Shown here: positions 1 through 6,453 of the stretch, piece after piece | How the letters are laid out: each line of letters starts with the position of its first letter | Position numbering within the stretch: the stretch's first letter is position 1 | NCBI GenBank assembly: GCA_946481065.1 | Contig: CAMLMA010000009.1 | Span: 1 to 27,117, forward strand | Direction of reading: 5' to 3' | Source of the DNA: an uncultured Nitrosomonadales bacterium | GTDB taxonomy: Bacteria > Pseudomonadota > Gammaproteobacteria > Burkholderiales > Methylophilaceae | Length of the DNA stretch: 27,117 nucleotides | The notes under the pieces: model-generated | Database searches by the model: none | What the model was told of the DNA's origin: nothing | The model's input: the letters and a program-made list of their open reading frames with translations, nothing else | Position numbers and translations under genes: made by a program

Positions 1-37
1 AAAGCCTTTCTAACTAGCAAGCAGGAGGAGAATAACA

Positions 38-646
38 ATGAATCCACTCACGCTGTTTCGGCTGTTTTTTACCCCAACACGGGGCTGGCAGGATCTGATA
101 CAAAGTCATCCGACGATGCATCGCCTCTATCTGTTACACGTCATCCCTTTCGCGCTCATCCCTCCTGTCATGATCTACGTTGCCGGCAACCATCACGGCA
201 AGATGTTCCTTGGTCTGCTTTCGGATACGAAATTACTGATGGTGGCAGTGGCTTTCTTCCTCGTGCAGCTTGTGGTCGTGCCGGCCATGGCGTCGATCGT
301 CAGACAGCTGGCAGAGGTCGCTGATGCTCATCCCCCCTACAGGGATGCCTTTGTCCTGGCAGCAGTCGCGCCGACCCCGTTGTGGATGTCGCCGATCTTC
401 TTGCTCGTGCCGGACATCCTGACCAATATCGCCATCACCTCGATCGCAATGATGGCGTCAGCAGGATTCATCTATTACGGGATCCCGGTCGTGTTCAAGA
501 TCAAGGAGCAAGGCCATGCCTTGCTGTTGTTCGGCGCGATCCTGATGGCCGGTGTGATCGCTTGGGGGTTCCTCATGGTTTGCACCCTCATGGTCTGGGG
601 TAGCGTGCAGAATCTCCAGTTCGCGTTCAGGGCCAGCGGCGCCTAG
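38..646 (+). CDS. Yip1-family integral membrane protein
   Basis: A 202-residue, very hydrophobic protein with about five predicted membrane segments (roughly residues 28-50, 65-90, 104-126, 129-152 and 160-188). The short polar N-terminus (MNPLTLFRLFFTPTRGWQDL) is typical of bacterial Yip1-domain (YIP1/DUF1282) proteins, in which an N-terminal amphipathic stretch containing a 'P..GW..L' element precedes the helices. A strong ribosome binding site (GGAGGA) stands just upstream of the ATG. No catalytic motif is visible. The bacterial family has no firmly established biochemical role. A perfect hairpin follows the stop, so it looks like the last or only gene of its transcript; its upstream neighbour lies outside the window. 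Family assignment is moderately secure, function unknown. Confidence 0.75.
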   Translation: MNPLTLFRLFFTPTRGWQDLIQSHPTMHRLYLLHVIPFALIPPVMIYVAGNHHGKMFLGLLSDTKLLMVAVAFFLVQLVVVPAMASIVRQLAEVADAHPPYRDAFVLAAVAPTPLWMSPIFLLVPDILTNIAITSIAMMASAGFIYYGIPVVFKIKEQGHALLLFGAILMAGVIAWGFLMVCTLMVWGSVQNLQFAFRASGA

Positions 647-663
647 CGATTGCATAAACAGAG

Positions 664-695
664 ATAACAAAGGCCACCTCGGTGGCCTTTGTTAT
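664..695. terminator. Hairpin terminator after the Yip1-like gene
   Basis: A perfect inverted repeat with arms 664-678 and 681-695 begins 18 bases after the stop codon. The inner stem is GC-rich (GGCCACC/GGTGGCC) and the outer stem AT-rich, which fits an intrinsic terminator readable from either strand, though no long T tract extends beyond the arm. Confidence 0.75.
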
Positions 696-794
696 ATCCA
701 CTCGCGAACGAATGGCGTGTTCTCTAGTCACACGATTTACTTCGGCAAGATGCCGCAAACAAACCGAATCTTGATGTGAAGGAATGAAAACGAA

Positions 795-1322
795 ATGAAA
801 CAGGTAGTGCTCGGATTATTTTTATTGCTGGGAGCGAATACAGTGAATGCCGCCTGCTCGAGTCTGCTGGACCATCAGCTCACCACGCTACAAGGAGAGA
901 AGCTGAATCTTTGCGAATACCAGGACAAACCTATCCTGGTCGTGAATACAGCGAGCAAATGCGGCTTTACGCCGCAATTCGAGAAGCTGGAATCGATGTA
1001 CCGCAAACACAAGGACAAGATGCTGATCGTTGGTTTCCCTTCTAACGATTTTCGCCAGGAGCCCGGCAATAACAAGGAGATCGGTGATTTCTGCAAGATG
1101 ACTTACGCAGTTGATTTTCCGATGGCGTCCAAGAGTTCAGTGGTCGGGCCTAACGCCAATCCCTTCTACAAGCAACTCGCTGGCATCACGCATCAGCCAC
1201 CGATGTGGAATTTCTACAAATACCTGATCCTGCCCGGCGGTAAACACGTCTATGCCTACAGTAGCGATGTTGAACCGGAAGCGAACGAGATCATGGATAA
1301 GCTCAAGCCTTATCTCAAGTAA
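795..1322 (+). CDS. Exported glutathione peroxidase-family protein (thioredoxin-type)
   Basis: A 175-residue protein with an N-terminal signal peptide (cleavage near NAA-C, residues 18-20), so it probably acts in the periplasm reducing hydroperoxides. The peroxidatic cysteine is Cys56 in NTASKCGFTPQF. The second motif reads FPSNDFRQEPG, with catalytic Gln88 kept; the cysteine usual in FPCNQF is Ser, and the motif is one residue shorter than in E. coli BtuE. Trp138 and Asn139 (PPMWNF) complete the catalytic tetrad. Cys100 (DFCKMTYAVDFP) sits where thioredoxin-dependent family members place the resolving cysteine, so thioredoxin-like reductants are more likely than glutathione. The family is usually about 160-180 residues, so this is full length. 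A GAAGGA ribosome binding site supports the start, and a terminator follows directly. Confidence 0.9.
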   Translation: MKQVVLGLFLLLGANTVNAACSSLLDHQLTTLQGEKLNLCEYQDKPILVVNTASKCGFTPQFEKLESMYRKHKDKMLIVGFPSNDFRQEPGNNKEIGDFCKMTYAVDFPMASKSSVVGPNANPFYKQLAGITHQPPMWNFYKYLILPGGKHVYAYSSDVEPEANEIMDKLKPYLK

Positions 1323-1347
1323 GCACAGCGTCCCAGCGGCACACTCG

Positions 1348-1376
1348 AAGAGGCGACCTAGGTCGCCTCTTTATTT
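1348..1376 (+). terminator. Intrinsic terminator after glutathione peroxidase
   Basis: An 11-bp stem (arms 1348-1358 and 1361-1371) is followed by a T-rich run (TATTTT). It lies 26 bases beyond the stop codon, in the gap before the kinase gene. Confidence 0.85.
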
Positions 1377-1431
1377 TGGGCTATGGCCCATTCTGATGGC
1401 CACACTTGGTCACGAGCATTTAGAATGGGCC

Positions 1432-2427
1432 ATGCAAGAAAACCTCATTCCCTTCGCAGACCTCGATCCAGGGGCGATCCTCGATGCGATCGACGAACTC
1501 GGCATGCGAACCGATGGCCGCCTGCTGGCACTCAATAGCTATGAGAATCGCGTCTATCAGGTCGGGATCGAAGCGGAAGCGCCTGTCGTCGTTAAATTCT
1601 ATCGGCCCGCCCGCTGGTCTGATGCTGCCATCCGGGAAGAGCATGCCTTCGTATTCGAACTGGCGGAGGCGGAGTTACCCGTCGTTGCGCCGATGCGCGA
1701 TGCGAATGGCGAATCGCTGCATGTTCACCGAGGGTTCCGATTCAGCGTCTTCGCCAAGCATGGCGGACGTGCGCCTGAACTGGATCGACCACAAACCCTT
1801 GAGTGGATAGGGCGCTTTCTCGGGCGTATCCATGCGATCGGCGCGCTCACATCATTTCGCCATCGACCAACGATCGATCTGGAGACCTTCGGGATTGAGC
1901 CCAGCCAGTATCTGCTGCGTCATGACTTCATTCCTGCGGACATTCTGCTGGCGTATGAGAGTGTGGTGAGGCAGGCGCTAGAGGGTATACAGCGATGCTA
2001 TGACCGGGCTGGTGCTGTGGCTTCACTCCGCCTGCATGGTGATTGCCATCTCGGCAACATGCTATGGACTGATGCCGGGCCGCATTTCGTCGACTTCGAC
2101 GATAGCCGTATGGGACCCGCCATGCAGGATCTGTGGATGCTGCTCTCCGGTACGCGTGAGCAAATGCGATCTCAGCTGCTGGACATCCTGGCGGGTTACG
2201 AAGATTTCCATACCTTCGATCCGCGCGAGTTGTTCCTGGTAGAGGCCTTGCGTACCTTGCGCCTCATCCATTATTCGGCCTGGATCGCTCGCCGCTGGGA
2301 CGACCCGGCGTTTCCGGTCACCTTCACCTGGTTCAATACCCAGCAATACTGGCAGGATCGCATCCTCGAGTTGCGCGAACAGATCGCGTTGATGGATGAG
2401 CCGCCATTGCTTGCCGGCAATCTCTAG
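1432..2427 (+). CDS. srkA: Stress response Ser/Thr kinase, SrkA/YihE family
   Basis: A 331-residue protein kinase-like enzyme of the APH/choline-kinase fold. In E. coli SrkA protects against stress-induced programmed death, partly by limiting MazEF action. Visible signatures are LNSYENRVYQ and VVVKFYRPARW near the N-terminus (nucleotide-binding lobe with the lysine), LHGDCHLGN with catalytic Asp204 and Asn209, and the metal-binding VDFDDSRMGP (about Asp221), followed by QDLWMLLSG. The reading frame stays open farther upstream, but the ATG at 1432 puts LNSYEN at residue 34, exactly as I recall it in the E. coli protein (328 residues). An in-frame ATG at 1396 is an alternative. Neither has a strong ribosome binding site. 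The preceding terminator implies its own promoter, which would have to lie close to or within the terminator region. Confidence 0.85.
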   Translation: MQENLIPFADLDPGAILDAIDELGMRTDGRLLALNSYENRVYQVGIEAEAPVVVKFYRPARWSDAAIREEHAFVFELAEAELPVVAPMRDANGESLHVHRGFRFSVFAKHGGRAPELDRPQTLEWIGRFLGRIHAIGALTSFRHRPTIDLETFGIEPSQYLLRHDFIPADILLAYESVVRQALEGIQRCYDRAGAVASLRLHGDCHLGNMLWTDAGPHFVDFDDSRMGPAMQDLWMLLSGTREQMRSQLLDILAGYEDFHTFDPRELFLVEALRTLRLIHYSAWIARRWDDPAFPVTFTWFNTQQYWQDRILELREQIALMDEPPLLAGNL

Positions 2428-2519
2428 CGCTGGCTTGCCTTACGAGGCAGGTGGAATCCCGGAAAAAATCGGTTTAACATGAAGATGCATCTGGTAACGA
2501 TCCACCGAAAGGAGCGATC

Positions 2520-2795
2520 ATGAGCAAGATCATCGTTGAACATCATCCGAGCGAAGAGCGGCTGGCGCAGCTAGGTGTCAGTACCTGGTCCACCTGGTCG
2601 AAGGAAGTCTCAACGTTTCCATGGACTTATAGCGAACAGGAAGTCGCCTACGTGCTGGAGGGTGAGGTCACGGTCACCCCCAAGGGCGGCGAGCCGGTCA
2701 GTTTCGGCAAGGGCGACCTTGTGACTTTTCCGTCAGGCATGGCCTGCACCTGGGAAGTGAAAAAACCGTTGAGAAAGCATTACCGCTTCGGCTAG
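2520..2795 (+). CDS. Small cupin-domain protein (cupin_3-like)
   Basis: A 91-residue single-domain protein with the cupin_3 (DUF861) pattern: WSKEVSTFPWTYSEQEVAYVLEGEV, then a glycine turn (FGKGDLVTFPSGMACTW). The classical metal-binding histidines of cupin motif 1 are replaced by Tyr/Glu positions, as is usual in this subfamily, so the ligand or reaction cannot be predicted. The start is decided by a strong AAAGGAG ribosome binding site six bases upstream. The next gene (HAD phosphatase) starts 21 bases after the stop, so the two are probably co-transcribed. Family assignment is secure; function unknown. Confidence 0.85.
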   Translation: MSKIIVEHHPSEERLAQLGVSTWSTWSKEVSTFPWTYSEQEVAYVLEGEVTVTPKGGEPVSFGKGDLVTFPSGMACTWEVKKPLRKHYRFG

Positions 2796-2816
2796 CAGGG
2801 TCGATCGGGGTAAGTC

Positions 2817-3602
2817 ATGCCCGATATGTCACATTTCAAAGGTGTACTGTTCGATCTGGATGGCGTGCTCTACGTCGGCAACCAGGTCATCGAAGGTGCA
2901 CGCCAAGCCGTAGATGCGATCCGGAACGCGGGCTATGCCTGTCGCTTCGTCACTAACACCAGCACGCTCAGCCGGGTTTCATTGCAGCGCAAGCTGGCGG
3001 GCTTGGGCTTCGATATCCCTGCGCAAGAACTCATCAGCGCACCGCAAGCAACCGTGCTATATCTGCGTGGCCTGGACCGCCCGCGTTGCCGCTTGCTGCT
3101 GGCCGATGATGTCATGCAGGATTTCGCGGAATTCGAACAAAGCGAAACAGCGCCTGATGTCATTGTCATCGGTGATATCGGCGAACGATGGGATTACGCA
3201 CTGCTGAATACGGTCTTCAGCAACCTCATGCATGGCGCACGCTTGATCGCCATCCACAAGAACCGCTATTGGCAGACCGCAGAGGGCTTGATGCTGGATA
3301 TTGGCGGCTTCGTTACCGCGCTCGAGTATGCAACTGGCTGCGAAGCGATGCTCATCGGCAAGCCATCGGCCGATTTCTTCCGTATCGCCCTGAAAGATAT
3401 GCGCTTGCCTGCAGCGCAGGTACTGATGGTAGGGGATGACATCGATGCCGACGTTGGCGGTGCGCAACGAGCTGGCCTGGCAGGCGCACTGGTCAAGACT
3501 GGCAAATACCGCGCGGCGTATTGCGCCACTTCATCTATCGCACCTGATATCGTCATCGATTCCGTAGCTGATCTTAGTCGCATCCTGGCTAGAGAAGACT
3601 AG
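2817..3602 (+). CDS. HAD-superfamily IIA hydrolase (HDHD2/LHPP-like)
   Basis: A 261-residue haloacid dehalogenase-type phosphatase. Motif I is FDLDGVLY with nucleophile Asp13 and acid/base Asp15, motif II is VTNTST (residues 45-50), motif III is Lys182 in IGKPSADFF, and motif IV is VGDDIDADVGG (Asp207/Asp208). The long insertion between motifs II and III is the type IIA cap shared with NagD, phosphoglycolate/PLP phosphatases and the eukaryotic HDHD2/LHPP proteins. The GGAQRAGLAGALVKTGKY tail after motif IV is typical of the HDHD2/LHPP branch. The substrate is not predictable; small phosphate esters or phospholysine/phosphohistidine-like compounds are candidates by family. An ATG at 2826 is a possible alternative start. 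It follows the cupin gene closely, probably in one operon. Confidence 0.88.
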   Translation: MPDMSHFKGVLFDLDGVLYVGNQVIEGARQAVDAIRNAGYACRFVTNTSTLSRVSLQRKLAGLGFDIPAQELISAPQATVLYLRGLDRPRCRLLLADDVMQDFAEFEQSETAPDVIVIGDIGERWDYALLNTVFSNLMHGARLIAIHKNRYWQTAEGLMLDIGGFVTALEYATGCEAMLIGKPSADFFRIALKDMRLPAAQVLMVGDDIDADVGGAQRAGLAGALVKTGKYRAAYCATSSIAPDIVIDSVADLSRILARED

Positions 3603-3616
3603 CCATCGCTTAATAC

Positions 3617-3644
3617 TTGATTAATTCAAAGGGGTATTTATACT
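3617..3644 (+). promoter_or_regulatory. Putative sigma-70 promoter for the gene at 3693
   Basis: TTGATT (3617-3622) and TATACT (3639-3644) are separated by 16 bases, inside an AT-rich gap that follows the HAD gene and stands out from the GC-rich surroundings. The predicted transcript would have a leader of about 40 bases ending in a strong ribosome binding site. Confidence 0.55.
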
Positions 3645-3692
3645 GGACGGGTAGCACATTCTTCGTCACAACGCGTGATCAAGGAGGCTCAA

Positions 3693-4226
3693 ATGAATCG
3701 CAGACTTTATTTCGTTCTACCCGATATCAAGTCGGCCAGGCGTGTCTGGAAAGAGATGCTGCTGGCCTGCGTCGATAATCGCAACATCCATTTCCTGACT
3801 GACCCGGGAACGCCGCTAGGCAAGATGCAGCCGGCAGACACCATGGAAAGGACCGACATGTTCCATGAGGGCGTCGCCGGTATCTTCGTTGGCGCTGCGC
3901 TCGGCTTGATGGCTGGCGTGCTGGCGCTATTTGCGCCGGATGATTATTTTCCCATGTGGTATACCAATCTTCACTGGACCGGCATCCTGGCCATCACGAT
4001 AGCGATAGGCGCGATTTGTGGGGCAGCAGGGATGGCCATGCTGGGCATCTGCCTGGCGAACACCGATCTTGAAGCCGCGCGAGAAAAGATCAGCCACGGG
4101 CAGGTGATGATGATCGTCACCTTGCCGATGCAGCGGCTCGCTGAGATTCGTCGCATCATGCAGGTGCTGCATCCTGAAGCAGAATATTACGGCGTCTGGC
4201 CGGCGTTGCACCCCGTATTTCCTTGA
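3693..4226 (+). CDS. Unrecognised membrane protein, two glycine-rich helices between alpha/beta ends
   Basis: A 177-residue protein I cannot name with certainty. Residues 1-45 (LYFVLPDIKSARRVWKEML...IHFLTD) look like a beta-alpha-beta unit. Two long Gly/Ala-rich membrane segments follow (about 59-80 and 94-123), forming a hairpin with GxxxG-like spacing. The C-terminal part (QVMMIVTLPMQRLAEIRRIMQVLHP) resembles a second beta-alpha unit ending in a tail (YGVWPALHPVFP). This layout resembles DUF1269/general-stress-type membrane proteins in which a ferredoxin-like fold is split by a membrane hairpin, but that is inference. A GTG 18 bases upstream is in frame, but AAGGAGG at 3681-3687 overlaps that extension and points to the ATG at 3693. 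It has its own likely promoter. Confidence 0.7.
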   Translation: MNRRLYFVLPDIKSARRVWKEMLLACVDNRNIHFLTDPGTPLGKMQPADTMERTDMFHEGVAGIFVGAALGLMAGVLALFAPDDYFPMWYTNLHWTGILAITIAIGAICGAAGMAMLGICLANTDLEAAREKISHGQVMMIVTLPMQRLAEIRRIMQVLHPEAEYYGVWPALHPVFP

Positions 4227-4238
4227 TGCGGGTCTGTA

Positions 4239-4284
4239 AAAGGATCTGATGCGCTGGCAGCCTCGGGCTGTCGTGTAATCCTTT
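4239..4284 (+). terminator. Two-part stem-loop downstream of the membrane protein
   Basis: An outer stem AAAGGAT/ATCCTTT (4239-4245 with 4278-4284) encloses an internal loop and an inner 7-bp stem GGCAGCC/GGCTGTC (4256-4262 with 4266-4272, one G-T pair). It starts 12 bases after the stop codon. No long T run follows, so termination is plausible but not certain. Confidence 0.4.
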
Positions 4285-4339
4285 GTCTGCATTTCCTGCG
4301 TACTCGCGGGAATTTTTCGAAGTCTGTGCTGGTCATTCA

Positions 4340-4369
4340 AGTGGGTGTTTCATTCCGAAGAGACCCACT
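4340..4369. repeat. Inverted repeat upstream of the DUF481 gene
   Basis: AGTGGGT (4340-4346) and ACCCACT (4363-4369) form a perfect 7-bp inverted repeat with a 16-base spacer, about 110 bases before the DUF481 start. It could be an operator or an mRNA hairpin. The rest of the 4285-4477 gap shows no gene. Confidence 0.35.
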
Positions 4370-4477
4370 CTCGCCATTTCAATCAATCAACAGCCGATAA
4401 CGACATAACAACGGCTATCAATTCATCACTTGGTTTTTGTGCATCGCATTGAATCCGGGGCAAGGTAAGGAGGTTTT

Positions 4478-5521
4478 ATGCTACCCAAGCATATCAAGCA
4501 CGCATCGATCGGGCTCGTTGCGGCGTCGCTATTCATCGTTCAGTCGGTAGCGGCCGATGAGGTTCGGATGAAGAACGGTGACGTCATCAAGGGGACCGTG
4601 GTCAAAAAAGAAACGGATAAGCTGATTTTCAACACGTCCTATGCGGGGGATCTGCAGATCCAGTGGTCGGAGATCGAGAATCTGGTGACCGATCAACCAC
4701 TTTATGTCGTGCTCTCGGATGGCACCAAAATGAAGGGGCCGCTGGTCGAGACCCAGCCTGGCGATGCCAGGATCACGCTCAAGCAGACTGAAGATGCACT
4801 TGAAGAGACCGATTTTGATCTGATGAAGACGCGCTACATCAATCCGACACCTGACCTTACAGGGGAGGGCATCCGCTGGAGCGGCAACATCAATGCCGGT
4901 GGGACGCTTACGCAAGGTAATACCGATACTAAACTGCTGCGTTTCGATGCGGAAACGATCGCACGGACCCTGAATAATCGGCTCACGGTCGGTGGCGTAT
5001 TCAACCGTGCGCAGAGCGATGGCAGCGACTATCAGTTCAACAGCCGCGGTTATGGCAAGTATGACCGCTTCCTCACTAAGCAATGGTACTTGTACGGCAA
5101 CGCAACGCTGGAGAACGACCGCTTTCGTGACCTACGGCTTCGGAGCACATTCGGTGGTGGTAGCGGTTATCAGGTATTCGAAACGCCCGATCTCAACCTC
5201 TCATTCGAAGGCGGTCTCAACTACATCAAGGAAGACTATTACATGGCGGCTGATGAAGGATATCCGGGCTTGCGCTGGGCGACCAAATACGACCAGCTGT
5301 TCTTTACCGGCTCGACGCGATTCTTCCACGAGCATGAGATCCTCGTGGGCCTGAAAGAATCCAACCAGACGCTGGTCTATTCAAAGACAGGCCTGCGCTT
5401 CCCGCTGGTATTCAATTTCAATGCTACGGCGCAGTTCAATTACAACTGGGATAGCATGCCAGCCGCCGGCCGCAAGAAGGCCGATTCCACGCTGCTGTTT
5501 ACACTGGGCTATGGTTGGTAG
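4478..5521 (+). CDS. DUF481-family outer-membrane barrel protein (YdiY-like)
   Basis: A 347-residue exported protein. Residues 1-26 form a signal peptide ending SVAADE. Residues 27-110 contain two copies of a small beta motif ('VRMKNGDVIKGTVVKK' and 'VVLSDGTKMKGPLVET') that resembles a short beta-sandwich module. Residues about 130-347 are the DUF481 domain, starting with WSGNINAGGTLTQGNTDT and continuing in alternating hydrophobic/polar strands (YGKYDRFLTKQWYLYGNATLENDRF) to a C-terminal aromatic (GYGW), the usual signal for outer-membrane barrel assembly. An AAGGAGG ribosome binding site precedes the ATG. The family is described as salt- or stress-induced outer-membrane protein with no clear transport role. 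A hairpin immediately follows. Confidence 0.88.
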   Translation: MLPKHIKHASIGLVAASLFIVQSVAADEVRMKNGDVIKGTVVKKETDKLIFNTSYAGDLQIQWSEIENLVTDQPLYVVLSDGTKMKGPLVETQPGDARITLKQTEDALEETDFDLMKTRYINPTPDLTGEGIRWSGNINAGGTLTQGNTDTKLLRFDAETIARTLNNRLTVGGVFNRAQSDGSDYQFNSRGYGKYDRFLTKQWYLYGNATLENDRFRDLRLRSTFGGGSGYQVFETPDLNLSFEGGLNYIKEDYYMAADEGYPGLRWATKYDQLFFTGSTRFFHEHEILVGLKESNQTLVYSKTGLRFPLVFNFNATAQFNYNWDSMPAAGRKKADSTLLFTLGYGW

Positions 5522-5523
5522 GT

Positions 5524-5551
5524 AAAAAAAGGCCAGCATATGCTGGCCTTT
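5524..5551. terminator. Bidirectional terminator between DUF481 and SRPBCC genes
   Basis: A perfect 24-base palindrome (5528-5551) is flanked by an A run (5524-5530). Read on the minus strand it is a GC-rich stem followed by seven T residues, an excellent terminator for the SRPBCC gene. On the plus strand it would end the DUF481 transcript. Confidence 0.85.
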
Positions 5552-5587
5552 GAGGTAACTACACGATTGAGATGACTCGTTGTTATG

Positions 5588-6109
5588 TTACTCGCTGATC
5601 TTCTTCAGGTTTTCCAGGCCACCCTTATAGACTGCGGTGATGGTGTTGGTGGCGTCTTCGTCACCTTGACCCTTGGCCGGCATGTCGCTTTGGTCCTTGC
5701 GCTTGAAGGTACCTACCCAGGTCACTTTGCTCTTGCCAGCGCCAGCAGGGCTGACCGAGACGGTGGAGCGGTAGTCGCTGACAGGCAGGACGCCTTCAAG
5801 AATGACATAGGTATAGCTATGCTTGGCGGCGTTGTAGGCCTTCAGTTGTTCCTTGATCGTACCGTCATCCTGAAGGGTGAGCAGACGAACAGCGCCCGGC
5901 TTGTTATTGGTGCCAGAAACGATCTCGGTCTTCTTTACGGCAGGGTGCCATGCGCCCAAATCACCGAAATTGCTAACCTTGCTCCAAACAGCGTCTGGAG
6001 CAGCATTGATCTCGATGGATTGCTCGACATTCAACTTTGCAGCAGGCGCGGCAATGGCGTTGACAGAGCTCAGGGTAGCGATAGCGCATACAAGATGTAA
6101 CAGTTTCAT
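5588..6109 (-). CDS. Exported SRPBCC (START-like) protein, MxaD-like
   Basis: A 173-residue protein with a clear signal peptide (MKLLHLVCAIATLSSVNAIAA), hence periplasmic. The mature part starts with LNVEQSIEINAAPDAVWSKVSNFGDLGAWHP, the strand-helix opening of the SRPBCC/polyketide-cyclase-2 fold, and ends with the long C-terminal helix (YKGGLENLKKISE) that closes the hydrophobic cavity. Proteins of this size and form are often annotated MxaD-like after the methanol-oxidation gene, but no other methanol dehydrogenase gene is nearby, so that role should not be assumed. The frame is open for 28 more codons upstream, but the signal peptide and a GGGGAA ribosome binding site fix the start at 6109. 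A palindrome-rich promoter region lies upstream. Confidence 0.82.
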   Translation of the reverse strand: MKLLHLVCAIATLSSVNAIAAPAAKLNVEQSIEINAAPDAVWSKVSNFGDLGAWHPAVKKTEIVSGTNNKPGAVRLLTLQDDGTIKEQLKAYNAAKHSYTYVILEGVLPVSDYRSTVSVSPAGAGKSKVTWVGTFKRKDQSDMPAKGQGDEDATNTITAVYKGGLENLKKISE

Positions 6110-6138
6110 GTTGAATTCCCCAATGTACGTTGTTAAGG

Positions 6139-6193
6139 ATATACAGGTCTGTATATGTATGACTATACTAACCTGTATATTTTGATTGTGCAA
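6139..6193 (-). promoter_or_regulatory. Promoter with operator-like palindromes upstream of SRPBCC gene
   Basis: On the minus strand a candidate -35 TTGCAC (6188-6193) and -10 TAGTAT (6165-6170) are spaced by 17 bases. The spacer holds the half-site ACCTGTATAT (6171-6180). Just downstream of the predicted start of transcription lies the palindrome TATACAGGTCTGTATA (6140-6155). The outer copies (6139-6148 and 6171-6180) also form a perfect 10-bp inverted repeat. Three CTGTATA half-sites in 42 bases suggest a dimeric repressor site. The promoter elements are only moderate matches. Confidence 0.5.
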
Positions 6194-6280
6194 ATAATTA
6201 ATGCATCAACTAAATCAACAACGGTACTTCGGCACTGGTACAGCTCGTCAATGTGGCGGAGAATCGGGGAGGGGAAATGA

Positions 6281-6308
6281 AAAAAGGGCTAGATGAATCA
6301 TCTAGCCC
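6281..6308 (-). terminator. Terminator of tRNA-Asn
   Basis: An 11-bp stem (6286-6296 with 6298-6308) is followed, on the minus strand, by five T residues (A run at 6281-6285). It lies seven bases beyond the CCA end of the tRNA. Confidence 0.85.
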
Positions 6309-6315
6309 CTGTATT

Positions 6316-6391
6316 TGGCTCCCCGACCTGGGCTCGAACCAGGGACACACGGATTAACAGTCCGTTGCTCTACCGACTGAGCTATCGGGGA
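6316..6391 (-). tRNA. tRNA-Asn (anticodon GUU)
   Basis: A complete 76-base cloverleaf read on the minus strand: acceptor TCCCCGA pairs with TCGGGGA, the D stem is GCTC/GAGC, the anticodon stem ACGGA/TCCGT carries loop CTGTTAA with anticodon GTT, the variable loop is GTGTC, and the T stem CCTGG/CCAGG carries loop TTCGAGC. The discriminator is G and the CCA end is encoded in the DNA. It is a single-gene transcript with its own promoter and terminator. Confidence 0.97.
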
Positions 6392-6406
6392 ATCGGCAAA
6401 GGCGCA

Positions 6407-6435
6407 ATAATACTGGCTGACAGCCGTTTGGTCAA
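6407..6435 (-). promoter_or_regulatory. Promoter of tRNA-Asn
   Basis: On the minus strand, TTGACC (6430-6435) and TATTAT (6407-6412) are separated by exactly 17 bases, with the -10 ending 15 bases before the mature tRNA 5' end. This is a good sigma-70 match in the right place. Confidence 0.75.
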
Positions 6436-6453
6436 CAATCAACTGAGGTGAAT

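Noticed and set aside
1252..1431. A 60-codon upstream extension of the SrkA gene into the glutathione peroxidase gene
   Set aside because: It runs through a terminator hairpin and the preceding gene, and the alignment with E. coli SrkA fits the start at 1432 exactly.
5588..6109. Naming the SRPBCC gene mxaD and inferring methylotrophy
   Set aside because: Only fold-level similarity is visible and no methanol dehydrogenase genes are nearby, so neither name nor lifestyle is supported.
6149..6175. Possible LexA/SOS box in the SRPBCC promoter (CTGTATATGTAT...)
   Set aside because: The left half CTGT is present but the required ACAG eight bases later is not (GACT instead).
6110..6193. A 28-codon upstream extension of the SRPBCC gene
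   Set aside because: The signal peptide begins at 6109 and the extension runs through the palindromic promoter region.
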